Shown here: positions 6,904 to 14,320 of the stretch, piece by piece
How positions within the stretch are numbered: position 1 is the first letter of the stretch
Layout: every line of letters begins with the position of its first letter
Assembly (NCBI GenBank): GCA_937910905.1
Contig: CALEPV010000013.1
Location: 1-33,142, forward strand
Direction of reading: 5' to 3'
Length of the DNA: 33,142 bases
Source of the DNA: an uncultured Prevotellaceae bacterium
Lineage (GTDB): Bacteria; Bacteroidota; Bacteroidia; Bacteroidales; Bacteroidaceae
Notes under the pieces: generated by a model
Seen by the model: the letters and a program-made list of their open reading frames with translations, nothing else
Databases searched by the model: none
What the model was told of the DNA's origin: nothing
Program-made: the position numbers and the translations under genes

Positions 6904-8478
6904 TTACTCCTGTACAAACGTGTGGAAGGAATGGGGCTGCAGGGTTATATTAAGGTACTTCTTGCCCAAACGGACGGTGGCGCTGCGCTCATTGTCGGTC
7001 TGGTTACCGGCAATGACCACATAGCGATGGTCGGGACGCTGGAACACTATGACAGGCATACCCTCGTTCTGCTCACGGCTGACGTAGCCCAGCATCCGGC
7101 TGTCCGGCTCCACGAAGTGGGAGAAGTGCTTCACGGCGTAGAACTCTGGCGTATAGCGGAAAGTCAGGTTCGAGGAGCAAACCTGTACCAGTGCGTTCTG
7201 GTTCCATCCCCATGCGCTGCGCCCCTGGTCGCAGAGTATGAAGTTCCAGATGTAGTACTCGTCGCAGCCCTTGCCGATGTAGTCAGCCAGCAGGTGGAAC
7301 GTATGCTCACCGGCCTGCCAGTTCATCTGTCCGTTGCCGCACTCGCTCTCGGTGGAGATGAAGTGCAGGCCGGGATAACGCTGGCGCAACGAGTCGATGA
7401 TCTGTCGGCCCTCCCATTGCAGGCCAACGGCCTTTACCTCGTCCTTCAGCCCATCGATGAACTGCGAGACGTAGTCCAGCCGGTTGGTGTTCAGTGTGCC
7501 AATGTTTACCTCCACCTCGGGATGCTTGTCGCGCAGGGTTGGTATGAGGTAGTCGCGGTTGAAGCGCAGGGTGCCGTCTGCCGTCCAGGCGCAGCCGGGA
7601 TAGGGGGTGTAGGAGTAGGCCTCATTCTGGTACATCACCATATTAATAGGTATGTTCTCCTCAGCGTACAGCTCTATGAAGCGGCAGAACATGTTGGCAT
7701 AAGCCTGCAGGTAGCGCGGGTCCTGGATGAAATAAGTCTGCGAGGCCAACTTCTTCGGGAACAGGCTTCCGCGCTGACCATCCGCAAACTTCATCTCGTC
7801 TGGGTCAACAACGGCACCCTCCCCCTGACCGCTCTCCTCCCCCTTGGGGGAAAGGCTACGGGTAGGCGAGCTCTGCTCGGGAATGGTTGGGAGGGGGCTA
7901 AACAGTAGATAGTCCTTCTCTTTCGCCTGCTCGTTCCATTCCGAGCTGCACACAGGATAGTCCTGATTGATTTTCATCCATGCCGGAGGACTCCAGGGCG
8001 ACATCCAGAAGGTCATCTGCGGCTGGTACTTCTGCGCGCGGTGGATCAGGCGTATCACGTTCTGCTTGTCGTGCTCAATGTTGAAGCATCTCAGTTGGAA
8101 GTCCCCTGCCACAGTGTCGCACGAGTACCACGCCCGCGAGTAGTCGTTGGCATTCATAGTCAGACGACCGCGGGTGAAGCGCAAGTCACCGTCCGGCGCG
8201 AAGATGCGGCGCATCACATCCTCCTGCTCGTCGGGCTTCAGTAGCTCCAGGGCATCCAGGTCCAGCTCGTTGAAGCATGTGCCCCACGCTTTGAACACGT
8301 GCCCCTGGGCATCGTCGCTCACGGTCAGCACCAGTCCCGCGCCCTGCCTGCCACTCAGTGCAGCACGCTTGGCCGTCTGCCACTGCTGCTGCTCAGTGGT
8401 GATGTAGTGTTGGAAGCTCTGTGCCGCAGCACCAAGGCTGGCAGCACAGGCGATAATCAGTGTTGATAGTCTCTTCAT
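6904..8478 (-). CDS. Glycoside hydrolase family 30 (O-glycosyl hydrolase), secreted
   Basis: A retaining GH30 (beta/alpha)8 barrel with a C-terminal beta-sandwich, 524 residues from the ATG at 8478, which gives a clean signal peptide (MKRLSTLIIACAASLGAAAQ). Expected residues are present: acid/base Glu286 in MVMYQNEAYSYTPYPGC and nucleophile Glu377 in STESECG. The motifs FWMSPWSPPAWMK and IWNFILCDQG are also typical. GH30 members act as beta-glucosidases, beta-xylosidases, beta-1,6-glucanases or glucuronoxylanases; the neighbours suggest hemicellulose, but this is inference. Oddity: codons about 195-221 are a C/G-rich palindromic repeat that adds a Ser/Pro/Gly stretch between NEQAKEKDY and the MKFADGQRGS segment. 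It is the first gene of the GH cluster. The ATG at 8502 is less likely because it lies in repeat sequence. Confidence 0.88.
   Translation of the reverse strand: MKRLSTLIIACAASLGAAAQSFQHYITTEQQQWQTAKRAALSGRQGAGLVLTVSDDAQGHVFKAWGTCFNELDLDALELLKPDEQEDVMRRIFAPDGDLRFTRGRLTMNANDYSRAWYSCDTVAGDFQLRCFNIEHDKQNVIRLIHRAQKYQPQMTFWMSPWSPPAWMKINQDYPVCSSEWNEQAKEKDYLLFSPLPTIPEQSSPTRSLSPKGEESGQGEGAVVDPDEMKFADGQRGSLFPKKLASQTYFIQDPRYLQAYANMFCRFIELYAEENIPINMVMYQNEAYSYTPYPGCAWTADGTLRFNRDYLIPTLRDKHPEVEVNIGTLNTNRLDYVSQFIDGLKDEVKAVGLQWEGRQIIDSLRQRYPGLHFISTESECGNGQMNWQAGEHTFHLLADYIGKGCDEYYIWNFILCDQGRSAWGWNQNALVQVCSSNLTFRYTPEFYAVKHFSHFVEPDSRMLGYVSREQNEGMPVIVFQRPDHRYVVIAGNQTDNERSATVRLGKKYLNITLQPHSFHTFVQE
7816..7898. repeat. 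About 81-bp C/G-rich palindromic element inserted in frame in the GH30 gene
   Basis: Outer arms CCCTCCC (7817-7823) and GGGAGGG (7889-7895) enclose the hairpins CCCCCTTGGGGG (around 7840-7851) and CGAGC-TCT-GCTCG (around 7867-7879). The segment adds about 27 codons without breaking the frame. It is related in style, but not identical in sequence, to the element in the neighbouring GH127 gene. Confidence 0.6.
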
Positions 8479-8870
8479 TATAGCATTCTTACATTCCAGC
8501 ATTCTTGCATTTCTGCTGCATTATTGCAGTAGCCTGTCTCATTGCAGCACGTCGTGCCGCAAAAGTAGTTATTAATATTGAATCTATTGCATTTCTGCTG
8601 CATTATTGCAGCAACCTGTCTCAAGCAGGCATTTATGTCGCTGGCTGCAAGCATGTGGGTCGTACCCACATGCTCACATACCATTGCCGGAAGTTCTGTG
8701 TATGAAGGTGGTGTCGAGCTCTCGCCGCGCCCGTTGCGCACTCGATAGGTATCTGTTCGATGCAGCTCGGCATCGTAGCAGTACACTGTGCCGTTGGCTG
8801 TGAGCCACAGTACTACAAACCTCTTCTTCACGTTAAAGAAACAAAAGATGTCGGCGAAGATGTGGCGCAA
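8478..8870 (-). CDS. Hypothetical protein, doubtful (130 aa)
   Basis: Family not recognised. From the ATG at 8870 the first 90 or so codons look coding: a basic and hydrophobic start (NVKKRFVVLWLTANGTVYCYD), ordinary GC-rich third positions and no low complexity. The last 40 codons are made from the two copies of the direct repeat, read in two different frames (IMQQKCN and YCNNAAEMQ), so the original C-terminus may be lost. Its TAA overlaps the GH30 ATG as TAATG, which would allow coupling, though this could be chance. The frame also contains the perfect 11-bp hairpin at 8650-8674. It could be a remnant or a chance frame. Confidence 0.35.
   Translation of the reverse strand: MRHIFADIFCFFNVKKRFVVLWLTANGTVYCYDAELHRTDTYRVRNGRGESSTPPSYTELPAMVCEHVGTTHMLAASDINACLRQVAAIMQQKCNRFNINNYFCGTTCCNETGYCNNAAEMQECWNVRML
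8505..8623. repeat. 37-bp direct repeat upstream of GH30
   Basis: The 37-bp segment 8505-8541 recurs at 8587-8623 with 35 of 37 bases identical (starts TTGCATTTCTGC, ends CCTGTCTCA). The first copy is preceded by short CATTC(T/C)-type repeats next to the GH30 start codon. It looks like a low-complexity leader expansion. Confidence 0.7.
8650..8674. other. Perfect 11-bp stem hairpin
   Basis: AGCATGTGGGT and ACCCACATGCT pair perfectly around a CGT loop. There is no T-run, so it is not a classical terminator. It lies inside the doubtful 130-aa frame and upstream of the GH cluster, and could be a protein-binding site or leader structure. Confidence 0.5.
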
Positions 8871-8885
8871 TAGACGTGCGCTGCT

Positions 8886-8893
8886 TATCTTTG
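8886..8893 (+). promoter_or_regulatory. -7 box of the cobalamin adenosyltransferase promoter
   Basis: TATCTTTG fits the Bacteroidota TAnnTTTG -7 element and lies 22 bp before the ATG at 8916. No clear -33 TTTG is seen at the usual distance. Confidence 0.55.
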
Positions 8894-8915
8894 CACGACA
8901 TTAAACCAATAAGCT

Positions 8916-9554
8916 ATGAAAGTATATACCAAGACGGGCGATGCGGGTCAGACATCGCTTGTGGGCGGCCAGCGGGTCAGCAAGGCCTGCGAGCGGCTGG
9001 AGAGCTACGGCACCATCGACGAGCTGAACTCCCATATCGGCTTACTTATCACCTATTGCACCGACGAGGCCGACGGCACTTTCCTCACCGACGTGCAGGC
9101 GGCTCTCTTCGTCGTGGGGGGCTATCTGGCCACAGACAACAGCGCGGGCAAGGTGCGTCAGGGCAATGTCGTGACCCCCGAGATGGTTCAGAGCGTTGAG
9201 TGCGAGATAGACCGCTTGCAGCTGTTGCTGCCTCCGCTGCGTCTGTTCATACTGCCTGGAGGTTGCCGTGCCGCAGCTGTGGCTCACGTGTGCCGCACAG
9301 TGTGCCGCCGTGCCGAGCGCTGCATCGTGGCCCTCATCGAGAATGGAGCAGTGGTCGACGAGCAGGTGAGTGCCTACGTAAACCGTCTCTCCGACTACTT
9401 CTTCGTGCTGGCTCGCAAGCTCAATTCCGATGCCGGCGTGGAGGACACCGTATGGAGGCGCAAGGACAGCACGATGCATACGCCACCGCAGACGTCAAGA
9501 CCGCAGTGCTCGACTGCCAATTCGGTGGCACACACACATACTTTGAGTTTGTGA
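8916..9554 (+). CDS. Cob(I)yrinic acid a,c-diamide / cob(I)alamin adenosyltransferase, PduO type
   Basis: Transfers the 5'-deoxyadenosyl group of ATP to cob(I)alamin, making the coenzyme form of B12, in the cytoplasm. The PduO (ATR) signature is clear: MKVYTKTGDAGQTSLVGGQRV at the start, then RLESYGTIDELNSHIG (ATP and subunit-contact residues), and in the C-terminal half LFILPGG, VCRTVCRRAER and YVNRLSDYFFVLARKLN. The recognisable domain ends near residue 182. The last 30 or so residues (DSTMHTPPQTSRP...HTLSL) are low-complexity and probably not part of the family fold. Another frame over the same bases looks more protein-like (see the entry at 9452). No other B12 gene and no B12 riboswitch were seen nearby. 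Confidence 0.9.
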   Translation: MKVYTKTGDAGQTSLVGGQRVSKACERLESYGTIDELNSHIGLLITYCTDEADGTFLTDVQAALFVVGGYLATDNSAGKVRQGNVVTPEMVQSVECEIDRLQLLLPPLRLFILPGGCRAAAVAHVCRTVCRRAERCIVALIENGAVVDEQVSAYVNRLSDYFFVLARKLNSDAGVEDTVWRRKDSTMHTPPQTSRPQCSTANSVAHTHTLSL

Positions 9555-9643
9555 AGCCTCACATAGGCAGCAATCCCCGCAGTCTTACTACCGCAGATAT
9601 GACCACGAGCCAGCGTTTCATAGGTAAAAAGTACACATCTTAG
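9452..9643 (+). CDS. Possible small overlapping gene (63 aa), unknown
   Basis: Not recognised. It starts at ATG 9452 inside the end of the adenosyltransferase gene, in another frame. GGAGGA at 9440-9445 lies six bases upstream, an unusually good ribosome binding site. Residues such as DVKTAVLDCQFGGTHTYFEF and VKPHIGSNPRSL have mixed hydrophobic/polar composition and GC-rich third positions, unlike the low-complexity tail that the overlapping frame gives. It could be a real coupled gene, or the decayed end of a longer ancestral protein after a frameshift. Confidence 0.35.
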   Translation: MEAQGQHDAYATADVKTAVLDCQFGGTHTYFEFVKPHIGSNPRSLTTADMTTSQRFIGKKYTS

Positions 9644-9685
9644 CGACATTTTGTGCAATAATTAGGGCGTTACCGAAATAAGTTG

Positions 9686-9693
9686 TACCTTTG
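9686..9693 (+). promoter_or_regulatory. -7 box upstream of serine palmitoyltransferase
   Basis: TACCTTTG matches TAnnTTTG, 53 bp before the ATG at 9747. The leader between them is AT-rich, ending in ATATATATATGG. No convincing -33 element. Confidence 0.5.
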
Positions 9694-9746
9694 CCGCGAT
9701 TTGACGGACACAATCCATTAGAAACATTAAACCATAACATATATAT

Positions 9747-10937
9747 ATGGGACTCTTACAGGACAAACTGGCCAAGTACACCCTGCCGCAGAAGTATAAA
9801 GCAGAAGGTACGTACCCTTATTTCCGCGAGATTGAGGGTAAGCAAGGCACAGAAGTTATGATGGAAGGACATCGTGTGTTGATGTTCGGTTCCAACGCTT
9901 ATACAGGTCTTACTGGTGATGACCGTGTGATAGAAGCCGGTATTAAGGCTATGCGTCAATACGGTAGTGGGTGTGCAGGTTCGCGCTTTCTTAACGGTAC
10001 ACTCGACCTTCATGTGAAGTTGGAGAAGGAACTGGCAGCTTTCGTAGGCAAGCCCGAAGCTCTCTGCTTCGCTACAGGCTTCACGGTGAATAGCGGCATA
10101 CTGGCAGTGATGACAGGCAAGGACGACTACATAATCTGTGACGATCGCGACCACGCAAGCATTGTCGATGGAGCTCGTTCCAGTTTCTCGCACCGCCTGA
10201 AGTACAAGCACAACGACATGGAGGAGCTTGAGAAGCTCCTGCAGCGCTGTCCTGAGGATTCGGTGAAGCTCATCGTTGTGGATGGCGTCTTCTCGATGGA
10301 GGGCGACCTTTGCAAACTGCCAGAGATTATAGCGCTGAAGAAGAAGTATCCCGGCACAGCCGTGATGGTCGACGAGGCTCATGGTATAGGCGTGTTTGGC
10401 CGCCAGGGACGTGGCGTATGCGACCACTTCGGTCTGACCGACGATGTGGACATCATCATGGGTACGTTCTCCAAGAGTCTTGCCAGCATTGGTGGCTTCG
10501 TAGCAGCTGATGAGATAATCATCAACTATCTGCGTCACAACACCCGCACATACATCTTCTCCGCTTCATGCACTCCTGCTGCCACAGCAGCTGCTATGGA
10601 GGCTCTGCACATCATTCAGGCCGAACCGAAGCGTCTGGAGCAGTTGTGGAATGTGACCAACTATGCACTGGATTGCTTCCGCGAAGCCGGCTTCGAGATT
10701 GGTGATACGGAGAGCCCAATCATCCCGCTCTATGTGCGCGATGTCGACAAGACGTTCCTGGTAACCAAGCTAGCATTTGATGCAGGTGTGTTCATCAACC
10801 CTGTGATACCGCCAGCCTGCGCTCCGCAGGACACTTTGGTACGCTTTGCGCTGATGGCTACGCACACTAAGGCTCAGGTCGATGATGCTGTAGCAGCGCT
10901 TTCGAAGGTGTTCCGCGATTTGGACATCATCAAGTAG
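9747..10937 (+). CDS. spt: Serine palmitoyltransferase (alpha-oxoamine synthase)
   Basis: PLP-dependent condensation of L-serine with a fatty acyl-CoA to 3-ketosphinganine, the first step of Bacteroidales sphingolipid synthesis, in the cytoplasm. At 396 residues the length and sequence match Bacteroides Spt as I recall it: opening MGLLQDKLAKY, then YFREIEGKQGTEV and FGSNAYTGLTGD. His136 in DRDHASIVDG stacks on PLP, Asp209 and His212 lie in MVDEAHGIGVFG, and Lys243 in GTFSKSLASIGG forms the Schiff base. The C-terminal VIPPACAPQDTLVRFALMATHT is also characteristic. The close relative 2-amino-3-ketobutyrate CoA ligase (Kbl) is the main alternative, but the match to Bacteroides Spt is much stronger. 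It stands alone between its own promoter box and a strong hairpin. Confidence 0.93.
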   Translation: MGLLQDKLAKYTLPQKYKAEGTYPYFREIEGKQGTEVMMEGHRVLMFGSNAYTGLTGDDRVIEAGIKAMRQYGSGCAGSRFLNGTLDLHVKLEKELAAFVGKPEALCFATGFTVNSGILAVMTGKDDYIICDDRDHASIVDGARSSFSHRLKYKHNDMEELEKLLQRCPEDSVKLIVVDGVFSMEGDLCKLPEIIALKKKYPGTAVMVDEAHGIGVFGRQGRGVCDHFGLTDDVDIIMGTFSKSLASIGGFVAADEIIINYLRHNTRTYIFSASCTPAATAAAMEALHIIQAEPKRLEQLWNVTNYALDCFREAGFEIGDTESPIIPLYVRDVDKTFLVTKLAFDAGVFINPVIPPACAPQDTLVRFALMATHTKAQVDDAVAALSKVFRDLDIIK

Positions 10938-10970
10938 GAGTACGGAAGTCAAGTACGATTAACCGATAAT

Positions 10971-11006
10971 GAAGAGTGAAGGATATGCACATATCCTTCA
11001 CTCTTC
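10971..11006. terminator. 16-bp perfect hairpin after spt
   Basis: GAAGAGTGAAGGATAT (10971-10986) pairs perfectly with 10991-11006 around a GCAC loop, 34 bp after the spt stop. There is no T-tract. The probable role is terminator or 3' stabiliser, for spt and possibly for the convergent gene. Confidence 0.75.
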
Positions 11007-11036
11007 GCTTGTCAGAGCTGTCCAAAAAACTATGGT

Positions 11037-11140
11037 CTTTGATGGTCAAAGTGCGTGGCCCGCAAGCGGGATATCACACACCGCGGTGTAGGGATGTATC
11101 CAACGCGTTAGACAACACGATCTAACACGTTAGACACGTT
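11037..11140. repeat. Palindrome array B: five short palindromes at 19-22-bp spacing
   Basis: Successive palindromes are CTTTGA-TGG-TCAAAG (centre 11044), CCCGC-AA-GCGGG (11064.5), ACACCGCGGTGT (11083.5), AACGCGTT (11105.5) and TAAC-AC-GTTA (11127.5). The last three are exactly 22 bp apart, and CGTTAGACA repeats at 11106 and 11128. The array ends 4 bp from the stop codon of the aspartic-protease gene and shares spacing and position, but not sequence, with arrays A and C. Confidence 0.55.
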
Positions 11141-11143
11141 ATG

Positions 11144-12133
11144 CTACTTGTATGGCTGCAGGACGATGCGCCGGCGGCGGCCATCAATGACTAATGCGTG
11201 GTGCTCCAGTATGGGCGCTCCAACGCGCGAACTCCAGCGCGTGGTTTGTGCCGTCACGTCGTTGATGCTGTATCGCTGCCAGCGCAATGAGTGCAGCCGG
11301 AGGTGAGTGGGAGTGTGGGTCGTGTCGGCCGAGAGCGTGCCTATCAGTACTTGGCTGGAGTTGCTATCGTAGGTTTGGGCAGCGACCTCGTTTGGCCGCA
11401 GCCGCTCATAGTCGGCAAAATGTTTATTGTTGAGCAGGCACATGTAGCTGCATCCGGTGTCGAAGGCCATCAGCTCGTCCATGTGTGCAAACGGCCACAG
11501 CTGCAGATACGGCACGTGGTGCTGCAGCTTGTACTTCAGAGTATAGCCGCTTTCGTTGGCGAAGAGCTTGGGCTGGTCGGATACTATCAGCTGTGCCTGG
11601 CGGGTATCAATCTTTGCCAGCAGGCCCTTGTTGATGAAGTCGAAACCCAGCACTCCGTCGCAGTGCACGGTGCCGGCGGGTCGGCTCATCAAGCACAGCG
11701 GATAGTTGCTCAATGTCAGTCGCGAGGGGCAGCTGTCGTTATTGCCTACGACAACACGCTCTGCCAGTACGACATCGACTGTAGCCTCCTGCCCCAGTGC
11801 ATCGAGCATCTTGATGCGTCCTGCGGGTGCCAATGCATCTGTGAGGCTGTGGCTGCGCCGCCGCATGGCCTCCTTGTAGAGTATGCTCATGCCAGCCCCT
11901 GTATCAAGCAGGAACAGGAACTTCTGGCCATTGACGATGACTGGCAGATATGCCTTCTGCCCGCTCCACAGCAGAGGCACGGTGTCGGCGAACTGGCTTG
12001 TGTCCACGCTGAAGCGACGCCGGTCGTAGCTGTACGTGCTGTCGCTGGCCTGCACGGATGCCTGATTGTGGGGCTGCGCAAGTGTGTGCGTAGCGGCTAG
12101 AAACAATGATAAGATGATAGTGATTGTGCGCAT
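11144..12133 (-). CDS. Secreted pepsin/retropepsin-like aspartic protease
   Basis: 329 residues with a signal peptide (MRTITIILSLFLAATHTLAQ). Two Asp-Thr-Gly catalytic motifs are visible: Asp77 in FLFLLDTGAGMSIL and Asp225 in LMAFDTGCSYMC. The first lobe also has HCDGVLGFDFINKG, the flap-distal Gly motif of this clan (clan AA). Having both motifs on one chain suggests a bilobal monomer rather than a dimer. It probably acts in the periplasm; the substrate is unknown. It starts 3 bp after the TPR gene's stop, so the two are translationally coupled and it is the last gene of the operon. The sequence immediately downstream is palindrome array B. Confidence 0.75.
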   Translation of the reverse strand: MRTITIILSLFLAATHTLAQPHNQASVQASDSTYSYDRRRFSVDTSQFADTVPLLWSGQKAYLPVIVNGQKFLFLLDTGAGMSILYKEAMRRRSHSLTDALAPAGRIKMLDALGQEATVDVVLAERVVVGNNDSCPSRLTLSNYPLCLMSRPAGTVHCDGVLGFDFINKGLLAKIDTRQAQLIVSDQPKLFANESGYTLKYKLQHHVPYLQLWPFAHMDELMAFDTGCSYMCLLNNKHFADYERLRPNEVAAQTYDSNSSQVLIGTLSADTTHTPTHLRLHSLRWQRYSINDVTAQTTRWSSRVGAPILEHHALVIDGRRRRIVLQPYK

Positions 12134-12136
12134 CTC

Positions 12137-14320
12137 TTAGTCCATTACCATTGCATCTTGGATGAGATACCAGATTGTCGGGTCGCATTTACCGGACAGG
12201 AAAGAGTGGTAGTCATCGGCCATCGGAGCGTGCCAGGTGGTATACTCGCCCTTGTGGTCGGATGCAGTAAAAAGGCTCGCATAGCGACTGTAGGCTTCCA
12301 GCGCAGCTGTGATGTCGGCTTGTAGCAGATAGGTGTGTGCCAGATTGAGCTGGTCCTCCCACTGTGGCGAACTTGCAGCGCAGAGCTCGCTGTAGTAGTT
12401 TTGTGCCTTGTCCAGCTTACCTTGTCGCAGCAGGCACCACGCAATTGAGCGTCGCACGGCGGGCGTTGACTTGCCCATCAGCTCCAGCTTGAAGAAACGC
12501 TGTGCAGCATCGTCCCATCGTTGCAGGTGAATCAGGCAATTGCCTATGGCTCGCGTGGTGGCGGTGTTGTCCGGCTGAGCTGCTTCGCGCCGCTCCAGAC
12601 AAGCCAGGGCGCGCTCCCATTGTCCAAGTGCCTGGTGGCATCTGGCCATCAGCAGGTCCAGGTCAGGCTGGTTCTCGTCGATGAGTTCTGACTGCTTGAA
12701 TGCACGCAAGGCCTGCTCCCACTGTTCTGTCTGCATGAGGGCATATCCCTGCTGCGTCAGCATGGCCGACGTGCTGCCGTAATTGCTCTGCCAATGATTG
12801 ATGATAGCGAGAGCTGTGGCGTTGCTGCCCATGCGTACCAGCATTGTTACAGCTTCGGCAACAACGTTGTCGTTCAGCAGAGCTGCAAACTCAGGCCGCA
12901 GAGAGAGCTGTGGCTGTCCTTCAGCGAAGGGATCGGCAAGGTCCATGCCTTCGGGCTGTATGCGCAGCAGACGTAGCAGTGACTGCACGTAGTTGTCGTA
13001 GAGGTTCAGCGCAGGATTGAGGAACGTGTCGTCGTACAAGGCGTCGCCTATCTCGCTGAGTTCCTGCTGCATACGCTTCATCAGCGTGCTGGCATTGCCC
13101 TTGTTCACTTCGACCATCATTGCCAAGTAGCTGTAGCAGTCGGATTCGCAGAAGCAAGAGTGATGCATCACGCCCAGTGTGGCCTTGTCCAGCTGGCCGT
13201 TCTCATCATGCAGCACGGCATTCACCCAGGGCAGTCGCATGGTAAACGGATAGAGCCAGTGTATGCTTTCGCGGAAGAAGTTGAACCGCTTGAGGTTCAT
13301 GGCGCTGACGTAGTTCACATCGAAGCCTGCACGCCGCATCTCGTCGATCTTGCGCGCGTTGCCCTCCATGCGGTGCATCATCTTGTCGAAAAAGCCGTTA
13401 GCGTGTATGTTGAAGACATCATCGGATGGAACCTTGTCGTTGCCCATGGATAGCAACTGCTGCTCCACGGCGTCCTTAAGCTCCGGCAGTATGCTGTCCA
13501 CCTGCTCGCCCACCTTTGGTGTGATGGTGGCTCGCAGGAAGGCCATCCACACCAGCGGCATCTCATCGGACGACTGTCGGAATGCATCGACGATGGCTGT
13601 ATGCAGGCGGGGATAGTACTGTAGCTGCGGCAGGTACTGCTGATATACGGCTGTGATGCCTACCAGCGTGCGTGCCATCAGTGCCTTGTGGCTGGTGCGG
13701 GAAGCGTCACTGGCCATGAGCTCAATGGCAGCTTTGTGCAGGCTTAGCAGCAGTTGTAGCTTTTGTGGGTCGAAACAGAACAGCAGGCTGCAGGTCAGTG
13801 CCGACGTGAACACGGATTGTGCAAAGACGGAAGGATGATGTGCTATGGTCTCGGCATTCATGCTTTCGTCCAGCGGCAGCAGCCAGAGCCGTGTGCCCAG
13901 ATTGTCTATGGTCGAATAGAAGTTATCGCTGTGGGCAGGCATCTGTCGCGATGTGCGCAACAGTTCATCGGTAGTGTGGTGATGGGCTGTGGCATTCAGG
14001 ATATAGCACTTGCGCCCTATGGCAGAACTTATGTCGGACGTGAGCCATCGCTGCACGGCATTGCATTGTACCTGTATCAGTCGCTGCACCACCTGCTGAA
14101 TCTGCTCGTCGATACCGTCCAGCGCGGTTTGGTTGCGGCTGAACACGAAGCGAAGCAGCGCATCGTAGTTCTGCTTGATGGAGTAGAGTGTATCAATGAG
14201 ATTGCTGTCGGCCAGTGTCTGCAAAAGGCCTTCAGTCAGCGCGAATGCATCTGCAATGCGTCGCTCATCCAGCGCACTGCTTGTCTCGCGAAGTATCTGT
14301 TGTAGTGCCTTATAGTCCAT
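12137..14320 (-). CDS. Large tetratricopeptide-repeat protein, unknown function
   Basis: 727 residues without signal peptide or membrane segment, so presumably cytoplasmic. Residues from about 515 to 690 form TPR-like helix pairs, for example YALMQTEQWEQALRAFKQSE, MARCHQALGQWERALACLER, IGNCLIHLQRWDDAAQRFFK and HTYLLQADITAALEAYSRY. The N-terminal 500 residues are helical and unrecognised. Its start overlaps the end of the lipoprotein gene by 11 bases and it is followed after 3 bp by the protease, so the three form one operon. TPR arrays mediate protein contacts. What it scaffolds is unknown; partnership with its two exported neighbours would need a membrane link not visible here. Confidence 0.7.
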   Translation of the reverse strand: MDYKALQQILRETSSALDERRIADAFALTEGLLQTLADSNLIDTLYSIKQNYDALLRFVFSRNQTALDGIDEQIQQVVQRLIQVQCNAVQRWLTSDISSAIGRKCYILNATAHHHTTDELLRTSRQMPAHSDNFYSTIDNLGTRLWLLPLDESMNAETIAHHPSVFAQSVFTSALTCSLLFCFDPQKLQLLLSLHKAAIELMASDASRTSHKALMARTLVGITAVYQQYLPQLQYYPRLHTAIVDAFRQSSDEMPLVWMAFLRATITPKVGEQVDSILPELKDAVEQQLLSMGNDKVPSDDVFNIHANGFFDKMMHRMEGNARKIDEMRRAGFDVNYVSAMNLKRFNFFRESIHWLYPFTMRLPWVNAVLHDENGQLDKATLGVMHHSCFCESDCYSYLAMMVEVNKGNASTLMKRMQQELSEIGDALYDDTFLNPALNLYDNYVQSLLRLLRIQPEGMDLADPFAEGQPQLSLRPEFAALLNDNVVAEAVTMLVRMGSNATALAIINHWQSNYGSTSAMLTQQGYALMQTEQWEQALRAFKQSELIDENQPDLDLLMARCHQALGQWERALACLERREAAQPDNTATTRAIGNCLIHLQRWDDAAQRFFKLELMGKSTPAVRRSIAWCLLRQGKLDKAQNYYSELCAASSPQWEDQLNLAHTYLLQADITAALEAYSRYASLFTASDHKGEYTTWHAPMADDYHSFLSGKCDPTIWYLIQDAMVMD

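Noticed and set aside
8700..8915. Cobalamin riboswitch before the adenosyltransferase
   Set aside because: No B12-box-like conserved core or expected helices were seen, and the space to the promoter is too short.
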